Below are positions 53,195 to 63,082 of a stretch of 64,000 bases of DNA, one piece after another (position 1 is the stretch's first letter; every line of letters begins with the position of its first letter). The stretch covers positions 3,286,001-3,350,000 of the forward strand of contig CP053418.1 of assembly GCA_013127575.1 (NCBI GenBank), in the 5' to 3' direction. The stretch is from Ramlibacter terrae. GTDB lineage: Bacteria > Pseudomonadota > Gammaproteobacteria > Burkholderiales > Burkholderiaceae_C. A model generated the notes under the pieces. The model saw only the letters and a list, made by a program, of their open reading frames with translations, searched no databases and was not told the origin of the DNA. Made by a program: the position numbers and the translations under genes.

Positions 53195-53448
53195 CAGTCG
53201 GCCACGAAGCGCGACTGGAAGCGCGCCGCGTCCGCTTCGAGTTCGAAGGTGACCAGCTGCCCGTTCTTGCCGTCGGCCAGCCGGTGCGCGGCGAACAGGG
53301 TCCACTTGCCGCGCGGGTCGTAACTCGGCGGATCGACGAGCGCATAGGGATCGGGCACGAACACTTCGTGCAGGAAGATTTCGCGGTGCTGGTTGCGCGG
53401 CGACGGGTAAAGCTTGTAGACCCGGGTGGTGATCGTCGTGGCGGGCAT
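53194..53448 (-). CDS. conserved small hypothetical protein
   Basis: 84 residues, unbroken. A compact, mixed protein with RVYKLYPSPRNQHREIFLHE, VPDPYALVDPPSYDPRG and FELEADAARFQSRFVAD; no signal or membrane segment and no family I can name. It is translationally coupled to the pseudouridine synthase-like gene (the TGA of this gene overlaps the next ATG). Confidence 0.55.
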   Translation of the reverse strand: MPATTITTRVYKLYPSPRNQHREIFLHEVFVPDPYALVDPPSYDPRGKWTLFAAHRLADGKNGQLVTFELEADAARFQSRFVAD

Positions 53449-53470
53449 GGCTGCAATGTACATTGGGGCG

Positions 53471-54024
53471 ATGCACCGACGGCTGCTGCTCTCCGCCCTC
53501 GCCTGCTGGCCCGCTACCCGCCTCCTCGCCCGGAAGGCGTTCCGCGGCCGCGCCACAAGATCCCCGCCGCGCAGTTGCACGAGGCGCTGGCCGCGCGCTT
53601 CCCGGTCCGCGCCGGCGTCGCCGGTCTCTTTGCGCTGGAGGCAAGCGCCCCGCGCCTGCACCTCCTGCCCGCGCGCAACAAGCTCGGCGCGGGCCTGGTG
53701 CTCGAACTCACGGGCGCGCGGCAGGCCGAAGCCGGCGAACTCGACGTGGTGTTCGCGCTGCGCTACGAGGCGAGCGACCGCACCTTGCGCGCGCACGACA
53801 TGGAAGTGCTCGACCTGCGCTGGCCGCGCCTGCCGCCGGAGACCGCGCAAGCCTTGCGCGCGCTGCTGCCGCGGATCGCGCGCGACGCCGTCGGCGAGTT
53901 CGTGCTGCACCGGTTTTCGGACCGCGAACTGGGCCTGGCCGACACGATGGGCTTCGAGCCGGAGCGCATCACCGTGCTCGACTACGGCGTGCGGATCGAC
54001 TTCAGCCCGAAGCCGCGCCGCTGA
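53471..54024 (+). CDS. DUF1439-like (YceB type) lipid-associated protein
   Basis: About 185 residues. N-terminal signal MHRRLLLSALACWPATRLLA, then the DUF1439 pattern: PRHKIPAAQLHEALAARFPVR, FALEASAPRLHLLPARNKLGAG and RTLRAHDMEVLDLRWPRLPPE; the end FEPERITVLDYGVRIDF is also typical. The fold is a beta-rich LEA/TULIP-like shell that may bind hydrophobic molecules in the periplasm. One frame break near 53525. Divergent from the preceding small gene and overlapping the M16 stop. Confidence 0.72.
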
Positions 54025-55296
54025 GCGCGGCGGCCAACTGGCCGGCCGCCTTCGCGGTGGCGCCCTTGCCCGTGATGGCCAGCGCCGGCCGCTGCTCCAG
54101 CATGCGCTGGAACACGGCGCGCACTTCGTCGGCCGTGATGCCCTCGATCAGGTCCAGCGTTTCCTGCAGCGGCGTCACGCGGCCGCGCATGAACAGCTCC
54201 TCGGCGGCGCGCTCCATCACCACGTAGGTGCGCTCGGACGACCGCACGCGCGAGACGGCGAGCTGGTTCTTCGCGCGCTCCGGTGCACGGGATCGATGCG
54301 GTCCGCCTGCTCGCGCAGCAGCTTGCCGGTGGCGCCGACCAGTTGCTCCAGCTTGTCGGGCGTGGTCACCGCATGCACGACGAAGTTGTTCCACAGGTCG
54401 CCCCTGGTCGGTGCTCGATTCGGTGGTGTAGGCCAGGCCGAGCCGTTCGCGCACGGTGTCGGTCAGCGGCGCCGACATGCCGCCGCCGAACAGGATCGCC
54501 GCCACCGAAGCGACCAGCCGCCAGCGCTGCTGCGCCATCTCGCCTGCATCGGGCGGGGCGAGCGGGTAGGCGACGTTGAGGAACACCTGCGACACCTGGC
54601 TGAAGCGCTGCCCGATCGGCCGCCCGACGTACTTCGCCGGCTTCGGCGGGGGCGCGTCGGACACGACCGGCATCTCGGCGAACAGGCGCTCGCCCAGCGC
54701 CGGGGAACGCGTCGATGTCGAAGTTGCCGGCCGCCGCCACCACCGTCTTGCCGGCGACGTAGTGCGCGCGCACGTGCGCCACCACGTCGTCGCGCGTGAA
54801 GCGCTCGATGTTCTCCACCGTGCCGATCACCGGCCGGCCCATCGCATGCTCGCCCCAGATCGCGCGGTCGAGCAGTTCGCTGGAGACGTCTTCCGGGTCC
54901 TCGGCGTACTCGATGGCTTCCCTGGCGGATCACCTCGAGCTCGCGCGCGAGTTCGGTTGCGGGAAAGGTGCTGTTCAGGACGATGTCGGCCGTCATGGCC
55001 GGGAACTGCTCCACGTGGCGGCCGAGGCCGCTCATGAAGTAGCCGGTGGTGTCCTTGCTCGTGAACGCATTGACGTCGGCGCCCGGGCGCTCGGCGTCGA
55101 GGTTGATCTCCTGCACGGTGCGCGTGGCCGTGCCCTTGAACGCCATGTGCTCCAGCACGTGGCTGATGCCGCTGGTGGTGGCGGTCTCGTCGCGCGAGCC
55201 GACGCGCAGGAACACGCCGACGCTGGCGCTCTGCACGTGCGGCAGGGGCACGGCCAGCAGCCGCACGCCGTTGGGAAGGGTCTTCAGGACGGTCAT
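54002..55296 (-). CDS. M16-family zinc metallopeptidase (mitochondrial-processing-peptidase-like)
   Basis: About 430 residues. The inverted zinc motif HVLEHMAFKGT has His46, Glu49 and His50; GADVNAFTSKDTTGYFM follows, and the third ligand region is near EDVSSELLDRAIWGEH. The second inactive half includes ERLGLAYTTESS and ends QLAAALSGAASG. Bacterial single-subunit M16B proteins cleave peptides in the periplasm or cytoplasm. Frame breaks at 54700-54705, 54925, 54405 and 54284 match damaged CCWGG sites. Its ATG overlaps the stop of the upstream hypothetical gene. Confidence 0.87.
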
Positions 55297-55957
55297 CGGT
55301 GGGAAGAAGGCAGCAGGGCTTTGGCCGCCTCGATGCGCAGGCGCAGGTCGACGGCGGGATCGTTCATGACGGACAGGAGGAAGCGGCGAGGGTCGGCTTC
55401 GCCAGCGGTCGCGGCGGCGGCGGCCGGTGCGGGCGCGGATGCCGGCGCGGCGGCCGCGCGCAGGCGCTCCAGCGCGTTCTCCAGCGCCTCCGGCTGGATG
55501 CTTTTCAGGCGCGACAACATGTCGGCCTGCGCGTCGGCACTGGGCGGCAGGTCGAGCCGGGGCTCGTCGGCGAACACCGAAGCGAGGTCCTGCGCGACGA
55601 AAGCCGACCAGCGACCCGCAACGACTTCGGTCGGCGGCGCCGCCGAGGGCGTCATGGCGATGCGGTCGGGCGGCACCTCGGGCAGGTAGCGCGCGATCAG
55701 CGCTTCGAGCAGCGCCGTCGCCTGCGCGGGCTCGATCGAGGGCGCGAGCGAGAACCAGAGCTGGTGGCCGTCGCGGCCATTCACGGCGATGGCGGGCGGC
55801 GGCAGGTCCAGCTCGGCCTGCACGCCCTGCCACGCCGCGGCCAGCGTGTCCCAGCGGGCGGGCCGCGCCAGCTCCAGCACCGCCGCCCGCACCCGCCCGC
55901 CGCCCGGGGCGCGCCGTACAGGCGCTGCAATTCGGTCTCGAGTCGGTCGGTGGTCAT
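55293..55957 (-). CDS. hypothetical protein, possibly primase-like fold
   Basis: About 222 residues. After MTTDRLETELQRLYG and a break near 55905, the text reads RVRAAVLELARPARWDTL, with NGRDGHQLWFSLAPS resembling the 'S-G-x-G-H-W' strand of archaeo-eukaryotic primase-type folds. The C-terminal 60 residues are Ala-rich and end in a helix (LRIEAAKALLPSSHR). The primase hint is weak. It is coupled to the M16 protease gene by an ATGA overlap. Confidence 0.55.
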
Positions 55958-56015
55958 CGCCGGACTCTACCCTGCCGAAGCGCGCCGCTACGATCGGGGC
56001 CTTTCGGGAGAATGC

Positions 56016-56918
56016 ATGGCCGACGGCGCCGAACTCAAGGGACGCGACCTCGTGGCTATCTTCGTGGTGGTCTGGTCTGGGGCACCAACTTCGTCGCCAT
56101 GAAGATCGGCCTCGCCTTCTTCACGCCCTTCCAGCTCGGCGCCGGCCGCTTCCTCTTGCCTTCCTGCCGCTGGCGCTGATCCTGCGGCGCCCCGGCGCGC
56201 AAGCGCGCTGGATCCTCGCCTTCGGGCTGGCGCAGGGGCTCGGCCAGTTCGGCATGCTGTTCGTCGCGCTGCACGTCGGCATGACGGCGGCGCTCGCTTC
56301 GGTGCTGCTGCAGGTGCACGTGTTCTTCAGTGCCGGCCTCGGCGTGGCGATGCTCGGCGAAACCATCGGCAAGCCGCTGAAGGTGGGCATGGTGTTCGCG
56401 GCGGCCGGCCTGGCCTGCTTCGGCGCCAGCGTGGCCGGATCGTCGGTGAGCGTGACGGCGCTTGGCCTGGTGCTGACGCTCGGCGCGGCGTTCATGTGGG
56501 CGGTGTCGAACATCGTGGTGCGGCTGGCGCAGCGCGGCGCCACGCGCTTCGACGCCACCTCTTTCGTGGCGTGGAGCGGCTGCGTGTCGATCCTGCCCTT
56601 CCTCGCTCTGAGCTGGTGCTTCGATCCACCGGGCGCCGGCGCCAACTGGGCGAACGCGCCGTGGCAAGGGTGGCTGGCGCTCGCCTTCCGGGCTGGGTGG
56701 CGACCAACCTCGGCTACGGCCTGTGGACCAACCTGCTGCGCAAGTACCCCGCGAGCCGCGTGGCGCCCTTCAGCCTGGGCGTGCCCCTGATCGGCCTCGG
56801 CGCGGGCATCCTGCTGCTCGGCGAAACGATCGCTCCGCTGCAGTGGGCCGGCGCCTTCCTGGTGCTGTGCGCGCTGGTGTGCGTGGTGGTGGGGCCGCGG
56901 CTGATGCAGCGGCCGTAG
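56016..56918 (+). CDS. EamA/DMT-family transporter
   Basis: Ten-helix transporter of about 302 residues. The start MADGAELKGRDLVAIFVVV leads to GTNFVAMKIGLAFFTPFQLG after repair; the second repeat has FMWAVSNIVVRLAQRGATRF and PFSLGVPLIGLGAGILLLGETI. Frame breaks at 56063, 56160 and 56688-56691: the first and third are CCTGG losses. Resembles the O-acetylserine/cysteine exporter branch (YdeD-like), but this is uncertain. Ends 6 bases before the convergent Bug gene stop. Confidence 0.83.
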
Positions 56919-56924
56919 CCACGC

Positions 56925-57908
56925 TCACTGCGGCTCGAGCCCGACCTTCTTCACCAGCGCGGCGTACTTCGCCAGTTCGGTGCGGAAGGCGGCCCGGGCC
57001 TGCTCGGTGGTGCTCACACGGATGGTGTTGCCCTGCTTGGCCATCGCTTCCTTCACCGCCGGATCGGCGAAAGCGGACTCGACCGCGTCGTGCGCCTTCT
57101 TCACGGCGGCCGGCGCCATGCCCTTGGGGCCGATCACCGCGAACCAGGCATCGACCGCGAAGTTCGTGAGGCCCTGCTCGGCGAAGGTGGGGATCTCCGG
57201 CGCGGCCTGCGTGCGCTGCGGCGACAACATGCCGATCGGGCGCAGCGCGCCGCTCTTGATGTGGCCCTGCACGCTGGGCAGCGCCACCACGCCGAAGTCG
57301 ACCTGCCCGCCGATCAGGTCGGTGACCATCGGGCCGACGCCCTTGTACGGGATGTGCCGGGCCTGCGTGCCGGACGCATCGAGGAACAGCTCCGCGGCCA
57401 GGTGCAGGATGGTGCCGTTGCCGCCCGAGGCGAAGTTGAGCGCGCCCGGCTTGCCCTTGAGCAGCGCGATGAACTCGCGGCTGTTGGTGGCGCCCACCTT
57501 CGCGGGGTTGACCACCAGCACCATCGGCGTGGAACCGACCACGGCGATCGGCGTGAAGTCGCCGGGCATGTCGAACGGCAGCGACTTCAGCACGCTCGGG
57601 AAGATCACCACGTTGTTCGACACCACGGCCAGCGTGCTGCCGTCCGGCGCCGAGCGCGCCAGCGCCTGCAGGCCCACGACACCGCCCGCGCCGGGCTGGT
57701 TCTCGACGACCACCGAGGCGCCCAGCGCCTTCGACAGGGCCGGCTGCGCCGCGCGCGTGATCGTGTCGACGCCCGAGCCGGTGGCGTTGGGCAGGATGAA
57801 CTTGACGGTGCCGGACTGCGCCAGCGCCGCGAACGGGCTGGCCGCGACGCCGGCGGCCGGGGATGCGGCCAGCAGCGAGCGGCGCGAGAAGAGGTGGCGG
57901 ATGTTCAT
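56925..57908 (-). CDS. Bug/TctC-type substrate-binding protein of the HMG-lyase/CaiB operon
   Basis: Periplasmic binding protein, 327 residues, unbroken. Signal HLFSRRSLLAASPAAGVAAS (twin-arginine-like) cut near ALAQ; VKFILPNATGSGVDTITRAA, VVVENQPGAGGVVG and PDGSTLAVVSNN follow. The first strand is FILPNATGSG rather than the usual PFPAGG, so its ligand may differ from other Bug proteins. It is the last gene of a leftward run with the CaiB gene 28 bases upstream. Confidence 0.9.
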   Translation of the reverse strand: MNIRHLFSRRSLLAASPAAGVAASPFAALAQSGTVKFILPNATGSGVDTITRAAQPALSKALGASVVVENQPGAGGVVGLQALARSAPDGSTLAVVSNNVVIFPSVLKSLPFDMPGDFTPIAVVGSTPMVLVVNPAKVGATNSREFIALLKGKPGALNFASGGNGTILHLAAELFLDASGTQARHIPYKGVGPMVTDLIGGQVDFGVVALPSVQGHIKSGALRPIGMLSPQRTQAAPEIPTFAEQGLTNFAVDAWFAVIGPKGMAPAAVKKAHDAVESAFADPAVKEAMAKQGNTIRVSTTEQARAAFRTELAKYAALVKKVGLEPQ

Positions 57909-57936
57909 GGTGTCTCCTTCGGTTGCGTGATTCGGT

Positions 57937-59136
57937 TCAGGCCACGACGCCACGGGCCCGCAGGTCGGCGACGCGGGCGGCGTCGTAGCCGAGCGCCGCG
58001 AGCAGGTCCGCGGTGTGCTCGCCGGTCTTCGGCGGGTCGGTGCGCACGCCGAGGCGGCGGCCTTCCATCGTGATCGGGAACAGCGTGGTCTTGACGGTCT
58101 CGCCGGCCTTGTCGCCATCGGGCAGGCGCACGTCGGCGAGGCCGCCGGTCTGCAGCAGGTGCTCGTCGTCGAACAGGTCGGCGGGCTTGCGGATCGGCGC
58201 GAACGGCAACCCGGCCTTTTCCATCGCGGCCGCCACGTCGGCGGCGCTGCGCACCGCGAGCCGCTCGCGCAGCGCGGGCAGCAGCCGCGGGCGTTCGCGC
58301 ACGCGCTGGTGGTTGGTGGCCAGTTCCGGCTCGGCCTTCAGGTCGGCGAAGCCGAGCGCATCGCAGAACGCGCGCCACTGCGGATCGCTGACCGCCGCCG
58401 GGAAGATCTGCTCGCCGTCCTGGACGGTGAACACGTCGTAGATGGCCCACGGGCTTTCGCGCGCCGGCATGGGCGCCGGGTGCTTGCCCGTCATGGCGTA
58501 CTGCATCATGTGCTGGCCCATCAGGAAGACGTTGTTCTCGTACAGCGCCGACTGCACCTCCATGCCCTTGCCGGTGATGCCGCGCTGGATCAGCGCGCCG
58601 AGCGCCCCGATGGCGCCGAACAGCCCGCCCATGATGTCGTTGACGCTGGTGCCCGCGCGCAGCGGGTCGCCGGGGCGGCCCGTCATGTAGGCGAGCCCGC
58701 CCATCATCTGCACCACTTCGTCGAGCGCGGTTCGGTGTTCATAAGGGCCGGGCAGGAAGCCCTTGTGGCTGACGTAGATCACCTTCGGGTTCACCGCGCT
58801 GAGCGACGCGTAGTCGAGGCCGTACTTGGCCATGGTGCCCGGCTTGAAGTTCTCCGCCACCACGTCGGCCGTCGCGCAAAGCTGGCGGGCGGCCTCGGCG
58901 CCTTCGGGCTGGTGCAGGTCGAGGCAGATGCTCTTCTTGTTGCGGTTGAACATGGGGAAGAAGCCGGAGCCCGCGCCCAGCAGGCGGCGCGTGTGGTCGC
59001 CGCCGACCGGCTCCACCTTGATGACCTCGGCGCCCATGTCGCCCAGCACCATGCCGCAGGTCGGGCCCATCACCATGTGGGTGAATTCGATGACGCGCAG
59101 GCCTTGCAGCGGCAGCGGTCCGCCGGCGTCACGCAT
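57937..59136 (-). CDS. CaiB/BaiF type III CoA-transferase
   Basis: Moves CoA between carboxylic acids. 399 residues, unbroken, normal length. Start LQGLRVIEFTHMVMGPTCGM, CoA-binding GAEVIKVEPVGGDHTR, NRNKKSICLDLHQPEG and the acyl-enzyme Asp in ALDEVVQMMGG, followed by GTSVNDIMGGLFGAIG. Substrates in this family include carnitine, formate, mesaconate, citramalate, itaconate and succinate. It starts 8 bases inside the lyase gene, so it likely activates the acid that the lyase then cleaves. Confidence 0.92.
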   Translation of the reverse strand: MRDAGGPLPLQGLRVIEFTHMVMGPTCGMVLGDMGAEVIKVEPVGGDHTRRLLGAGSGFFPMFNRNKKSICLDLHQPEGAEAARQLCATADVVAENFKPGTMAKYGLDYASLSAVNPKVIYVSHKGFLPGPYEHRTALDEVVQMMGGLAYMTGRPGDPLRAGTSVNDIMGGLFGAIGALGALIQRGITGKGMEVQSALYENNVFLMGQHMMQYAMTGKHPAPMPARESPWAIYDVFTVQDGEQIFPAAVSDPQWRAFCDALGFADLKAEPELATNHQRVRERPRLLPALRERLAVRSAADVAAAMEKAGLPFAPIRKPADLFDDEHLLQTGGLADVRLPDGDKAGETVKTTLFPITMEGRRLGVRTDPPKTGEHTADLLAALGYDAARVADLRARGVVA

Positions 59137-60077
59137 GGAAGGCCTCCTCGCGCTTCATCGTCCTGGGCAGCCCGGCGCGCCAGACCGATCCGTGCGTCGC
59201 CTCGCCCTGCAGCCAGCCGGCGACCTTGCCACGCAAGGCGATCAGCTTGTCGAAGTCGAGGCCCGTCGCGATCCCCATGCTGGCGAGCATGTAGGCAGGT
59301 CTTCCGTGGAAACGTTGCCGCTGGCGCCCGGCGCGTGCGGGCAGCCGCCGATGCCGGCGGTGCACGCGTCGAAGCGCGTCATGCCGAGCTGCAGCGCGGC
59401 GTAGACGTTGGCCAGCGCGAGGCCGCGCGTGTCGTGGAAGTGGCCGCAAGTCAGGCGGTCGCCGGCGACGCGCAGCACCTGCTCGAACAGGCGCGACACC
59501 ATGGCCGGATCGGCGTAGCCCACGGTGTCGGCGAGGCTCACGCTGTCGACGCCGGCGTCGAGCACGGCCTGCACCGGGCGCACCACCTCTTCGGACTTCA
59601 CTTCGCCCCGAGCGTGCAGCCGAAGGCGGTGCTGATGCCGACCTCGAGCAGCGTGCGCGCACCGGACGCATCGCGTTCGGCGCGCATGCGGCCGATGTCG
59701 GCGACCACGTCGTCGGGCGTCTTGCGCAGGTTGGCCAGGCTGTGCGCGTGGCTGGCCGACAGCGGCACCAGCATCAGCTCGGCATCGGCTTCGAGCGCCC
59801 GCTGCGCGCCCTTGAGGTTGGGCACCAGCACGGACGCGCGCAGGCCGGGCAGCGTCTGCGCGAAGGCCAGCACTTCGGCGGTGTCGGCCAGTTGCGGCAG
59901 CAGGCGGGCCGGCACGAACGAGCCGACTTCGATCTCGCGCTCGCCGGCGGCGTAGGCGTCGCGGATCCACTCGATCTTGGCGGCGGTGGGCACGATGGTG
60001 GCGACGCTTTGCAGGCCGTCGCGCAGGCCCATCTCGCGGATGGTGACCTGCCGTGGAAACAGTGCGTTGAAGGGCAT
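59129..60077 (-). CDS. HMG-CoA lyase-family enzyme (3-hydroxy-3-methylglutaryl-CoA or citramalyl-CoA-type lyase)
   Basis: Cleaves a 3-hydroxy-acyl-CoA to acetyl-CoA and a keto acid. About 316 residues. TIM-barrel start VTIREMGLRDGLQSV (the Arg-Asp of the active site), EVGSFVPARLLPQ, the metal His pair in CGHFHDTRGLALANVY and the catalytic Cys in GIGGCPHAPGASGNVSTED. The usual motif ECGPRDGLQ reads REMGLRDGLQ here. Frame breaks near 59608 and 59293 fit CCAGG/CCTGG. First gene of the leftward operon; true substrate unproven. Confidence 0.87.
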
Positions 60078-60120
60078 GCCCGAGTTTAGAATTTCCTGGC
60101 CGCCTCATTTCATCAATTAT

Positions 60121-60145
60121 GGAACCCTGAAGTTCCCATCTGGAA
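60121..60145. promoter_or_regulatory. overlapping inverted repeats, candidate LysR operator
   Basis: GGAAC-CCTGAA-GTTCC (60121-60136) and TTCC-CATCT-GGAA (60133-60145) in the AT-richer 72-base gap between the divergent lyase operon and the LysR gene, where LysR-type proteins usually bind. Confidence 0.4.
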
Positions 60146-60149
60146 TACC

Positions 60150-61045
60150 TTGCGCGACTTCGACCTGACCACCCTGCGCCTGTTCGTCTCGGTTTGCGAG
60201 ACGGGCAACATCGCGCGCGCCGGCGAGCGGGCCAGCATCGTGGGCTCCGCCATCAGCAAGCGGCTGGCGCAGCTGGAAAGCCAGGTCGGCACGCCGCTGC
60301 TGGTGCGCAAGCGCCATGGCGTGCTGCCCACGGCGGCCGGCCAGACCTTGCTGGAACACGCGCGCGTGATGCTCGACGGCGCCACCCGCATCGCGCAGGA
60401 CATGCAGCGCTATGCCGCGGGCGGCAGCGGGCAGGTGCGCATCCTCGCGTCCGTGTCGGCCATGACGGAATCGCTCGCCGATGACGTCGCCGCTTTCCTG
60501 AAGCAGCCGGCGCACCGCAACATCCGGTGGACCTGGAAGAGCGTGTCAGCCCCGAGATCGTGCGTGGCGTGCGCGAAGGCCTCGCGTCGCTCGGCGTGTG
60601 CTGGGACGCCGCCGATGTGACCGGCCTGCAGTCGCGCCCGTACCGCGGCGACCACCTGTGCGTGGTGGTGCCGGAAGGCCATCCGCTGGCGGGCCGGCGC
60701 AGCTTGCGCTTCGCGGACACGCTCGACTACGAGCAGGTCAGCCTGCCCGTCAACAGCGCGGTGCAGGTGATGCTGCAGCGGCGCGCGGCCGAACTCGGGC
60801 GCACGCTGGTGCACCGCGTGGTGGTCACCAACTTCGAAGCCGCGCTGCGCGTCGTGCGCGCCGGGCTTGCCATCAGCATGGTGCCGCGCGAGGTGGTGCC
60901 GCCGCAGGCCGACGGCCTGCGCCTCATGCCGCTCGACGAACCCCGGGCCGAGCGCCGCTTCGTGCTGTGCTACCGCGACGCGCCCACCCTCTCGCCCGCG
61001 GCCCGCACGCTGCTGGACCACCTCGCCTCCCACGCCGCCCCATGA
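60150..61045 (+). CDS. LysR-family transcriptional regulator
   Basis: About 298 residues with an N-terminal winged helix (DFDLTTLRLFVSVCETGNIARAGE, then AISKRLAQLESQVGTPLLVRKRHG) and a C-terminal periplasmic-binding-type effector domain. TTG at 60150 gives the usual start; no ATG is nearer. The frame break at 60524-60527 reads CCGG for CCAGG (RNIQVDLEER). It faces the lyase/CaiB/Bug operon across 72 bases and overlaps the next gene by ATGA, so it probably controls both. Confidence 0.9.
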
Positions 61046-62990
61046 CCGCCGTCCTGCAGTTCGGACCCGCTCCGCGCATCCTCTTCCTTCGCACGTCGCC
61101 GGCAGCCGACGCCGGCCTGCGCGACGACGTCTCCACCGACGAGATCACGCCGGTGCGCATCCTCTCGCACTACGACGAGCGGCTGGCGCGCTTCCCCTAC
61201 ACCGGCTTCACCGCCGCCGACGGCACGCGGCCGATCGGGCCCGGCGCCGTGCAGGCGGGCGGCTTCCAGGTGACGGTGGCGGGGCGCCGCTACGGCAAGG
61301 GCTCGTCGCGCGAACACAGCCCGGCCGCCGAAAAGCTCGCGGGCATCCGGCTGGTGATCGCCGAGAGCTTCGAGCGCATCTACCGCCAGAACGCGGACAA
61401 CATCGGGCTGTTCACCTCGACGGACTTCGGGCTGGTGGACCGCATCCAGCGGGGCGAAGCGATTCCGGTCGACGAGCTCGTCGCCGGCCGCGACGACCTC
61501 GCCGCAGCGATCCTGCGCGCCGGCGGCCTTCTCCAGTTCGGCCAACGTCACTTGAAAACTGTCATTGCGGGCCTGACCCGCAATCCATCTCCTCACCCCC
61601 GAACGCTCTTCGAAAAGATCGTCCACCAGCACCTCCTGCAAACGCCGGTGACCCGCACCGACCCGCAACCCGGCGAAGGCTGCTTCGTCCACGCCGACTG
61701 GCGCTTCATCCACGAGTACTACACCGGCATGGCGGCGCACATGCTGCACGCCACGCTCGGCAAGCCCTTGCGGTTGCATGCGCCGGAGAGCATCGTCGTG
61801 TTCGAGGACCACACCTCCTACACCGGGGAAAGCCCCGCCCACCGGCCGCCGGACTGGTGCCGAACATGCAGGCCATGTGCCGGGCGCAGCGCGACTTCGC
61901 GGCGGCCTACGGGTTGCGCGAATACCGCACGCCGACCGAAGCCGAAGTGCCCGCCGCCATGGGGCAGGGGCTGGCCGCCGGCATCTCGCACGCCATGATG
62001 GCCGAGCACTACGCGCTGCCCGGCCAGCTGCTGGCCGGCACCGACTCGCACACGCCGCACAGCGGCGCGCTCGGCTGCGTCGCGTTCGGCGTCGGCACCA
62101 CCGACATGGCCAACGCGTTCGTCACCGGCGCCGTGCGCCTCACCATGCAGCCGGTGCTGCGCGTCGAACTCGAAGGCGCGCTGCCGGCCGGCGTCGCCGC
62201 CAAGGACATCGTGCTGCACCTGCTGCGGCTGCCGGCGATCCGGGCGGGTGGCGGTGTCGGCAAGGTGTTCGAGTTCGGTGGCGCGGTCGTGCGCGCCCTG
62301 TCCACCGACGAACGCGCGACGCTGACCAACATGACCGCCGAACTCGGCGGCCTCACCGGCATCGTCGAGCCGGACGAAGAAACCGTGCGCTTCCTGAAGG
62401 AGCGCCGCGGCGTCGACTGTGTCATCGAACCCCCGGATGCGCAGCGATTCCGGCGCCGCGTACGCGGAGATCCTGCGCGTCGACTGTTCCGCGTTGCAGC
62501 CCATGGTGGCGGCGCCGGGCGATCCGGGACACGGCATGCCGATCGATGCGCTGGAGCAGCCGGTGCCCATCGACATCGCCTACGGCGGCTCGTGCACCGC
62601 CGGCAAGCGCGAAGACTTCGACCAGTACCACGCGGTGCTCGCCTGGGCCTGGAACACGGCTGGCGCGTGCCGGACCGCGTGCGGCTGTTCCTGCAGTACG
62701 GGACGACGGCCGTCCGCGACTACTGCGTGGAGCGCGGCTACGACCGCACCTTCGCGCAGGCCGGCGCGCGGATCCTGCAGCCGTCGTGCGGCGCCTGCGC
62801 GAACTGCGGCCCGGGGTCCTCGGTGGACGACGGGCAGGTGACCGTCAGCGCGATCAACCGCAACTTTCCCGGAAGGTCGGGGCCGGGCAAGGTCTGGCTG
62901 GCCAGCCCGGCGACGGTGATGGCAAGCGCGCTGGCGGGGGAGCTGGTGTCGTTCGACGGCCTGCGGCGGCGGTCTGCCCCAACAACATAG
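61042..62990 (+). CDS. fused LeuD-like/LeuC-like aconitase-superfamily dehydratase
   Basis: About 650 residues in one frame across the junction. The small (swivel) domain comes first: STDEITPVRILSHYDERL, YGKGSSREHSPAAEKLAGIR and IGLFTSTDFGLVD (residues about 28-160). The linker from about 170 holds a dispersed repeat. The large domain then has VFEDHTSYTGESPAH, LAGTDSHTPHSGALGCVAFGVG, TNMTAELGG, the first cluster Cys in YGGSCTAGKREDF, and the pair in LQPSCGACANCGPG, ending NRNFPGRSGPGKVWLASP. So the Fe4S4 ligands are present and the enzyme is likely active. Frame breaks at 61842, 62431 and 62655 are damaged CCTGG sites. The start overlaps the LysR stop. The exact hydroxyacid is unknown. Confidence 0.87.
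61561..61586. repeat. dispersed palindromic repeat (TGTCATTGCGGG type) within the LeuD-LeuC linker
   Basis: ATTGCGGG (61564-61571), loop CCTGA, CCCGCAAT (61577-61584), flanked by GTC and CC. The same GTCATTGCGGG-CCCGCAATCC text is a common intergenic repeat in proteobacteria. Here it lies inside the coding region and is read as TVIAGLTRNPS. Confidence 0.7.
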
Positions 62991-63082
62991 CGAAACCGCG
63001 ACGGTCATATCGAAACTGGCTCCGGGGCCGCGCAGGCCGATCGTCAACGATCCCGCGCAGCAACCCCCAAGAAGGAGACCCC

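Noticed and set aside
57937..60077. Leucine degradation (liu) operon
   Set aside because: HMG-CoA lyase is present but the other liu genes are absent, and CaiB with Bug proteins suggests acid uptake and activation instead.
61042..61620. Separate leuD and leuC genes
   Set aside because: The frame stays open across the junction from the LysR overlap to 61842; no stop or start with a ribosome-binding site separates them.
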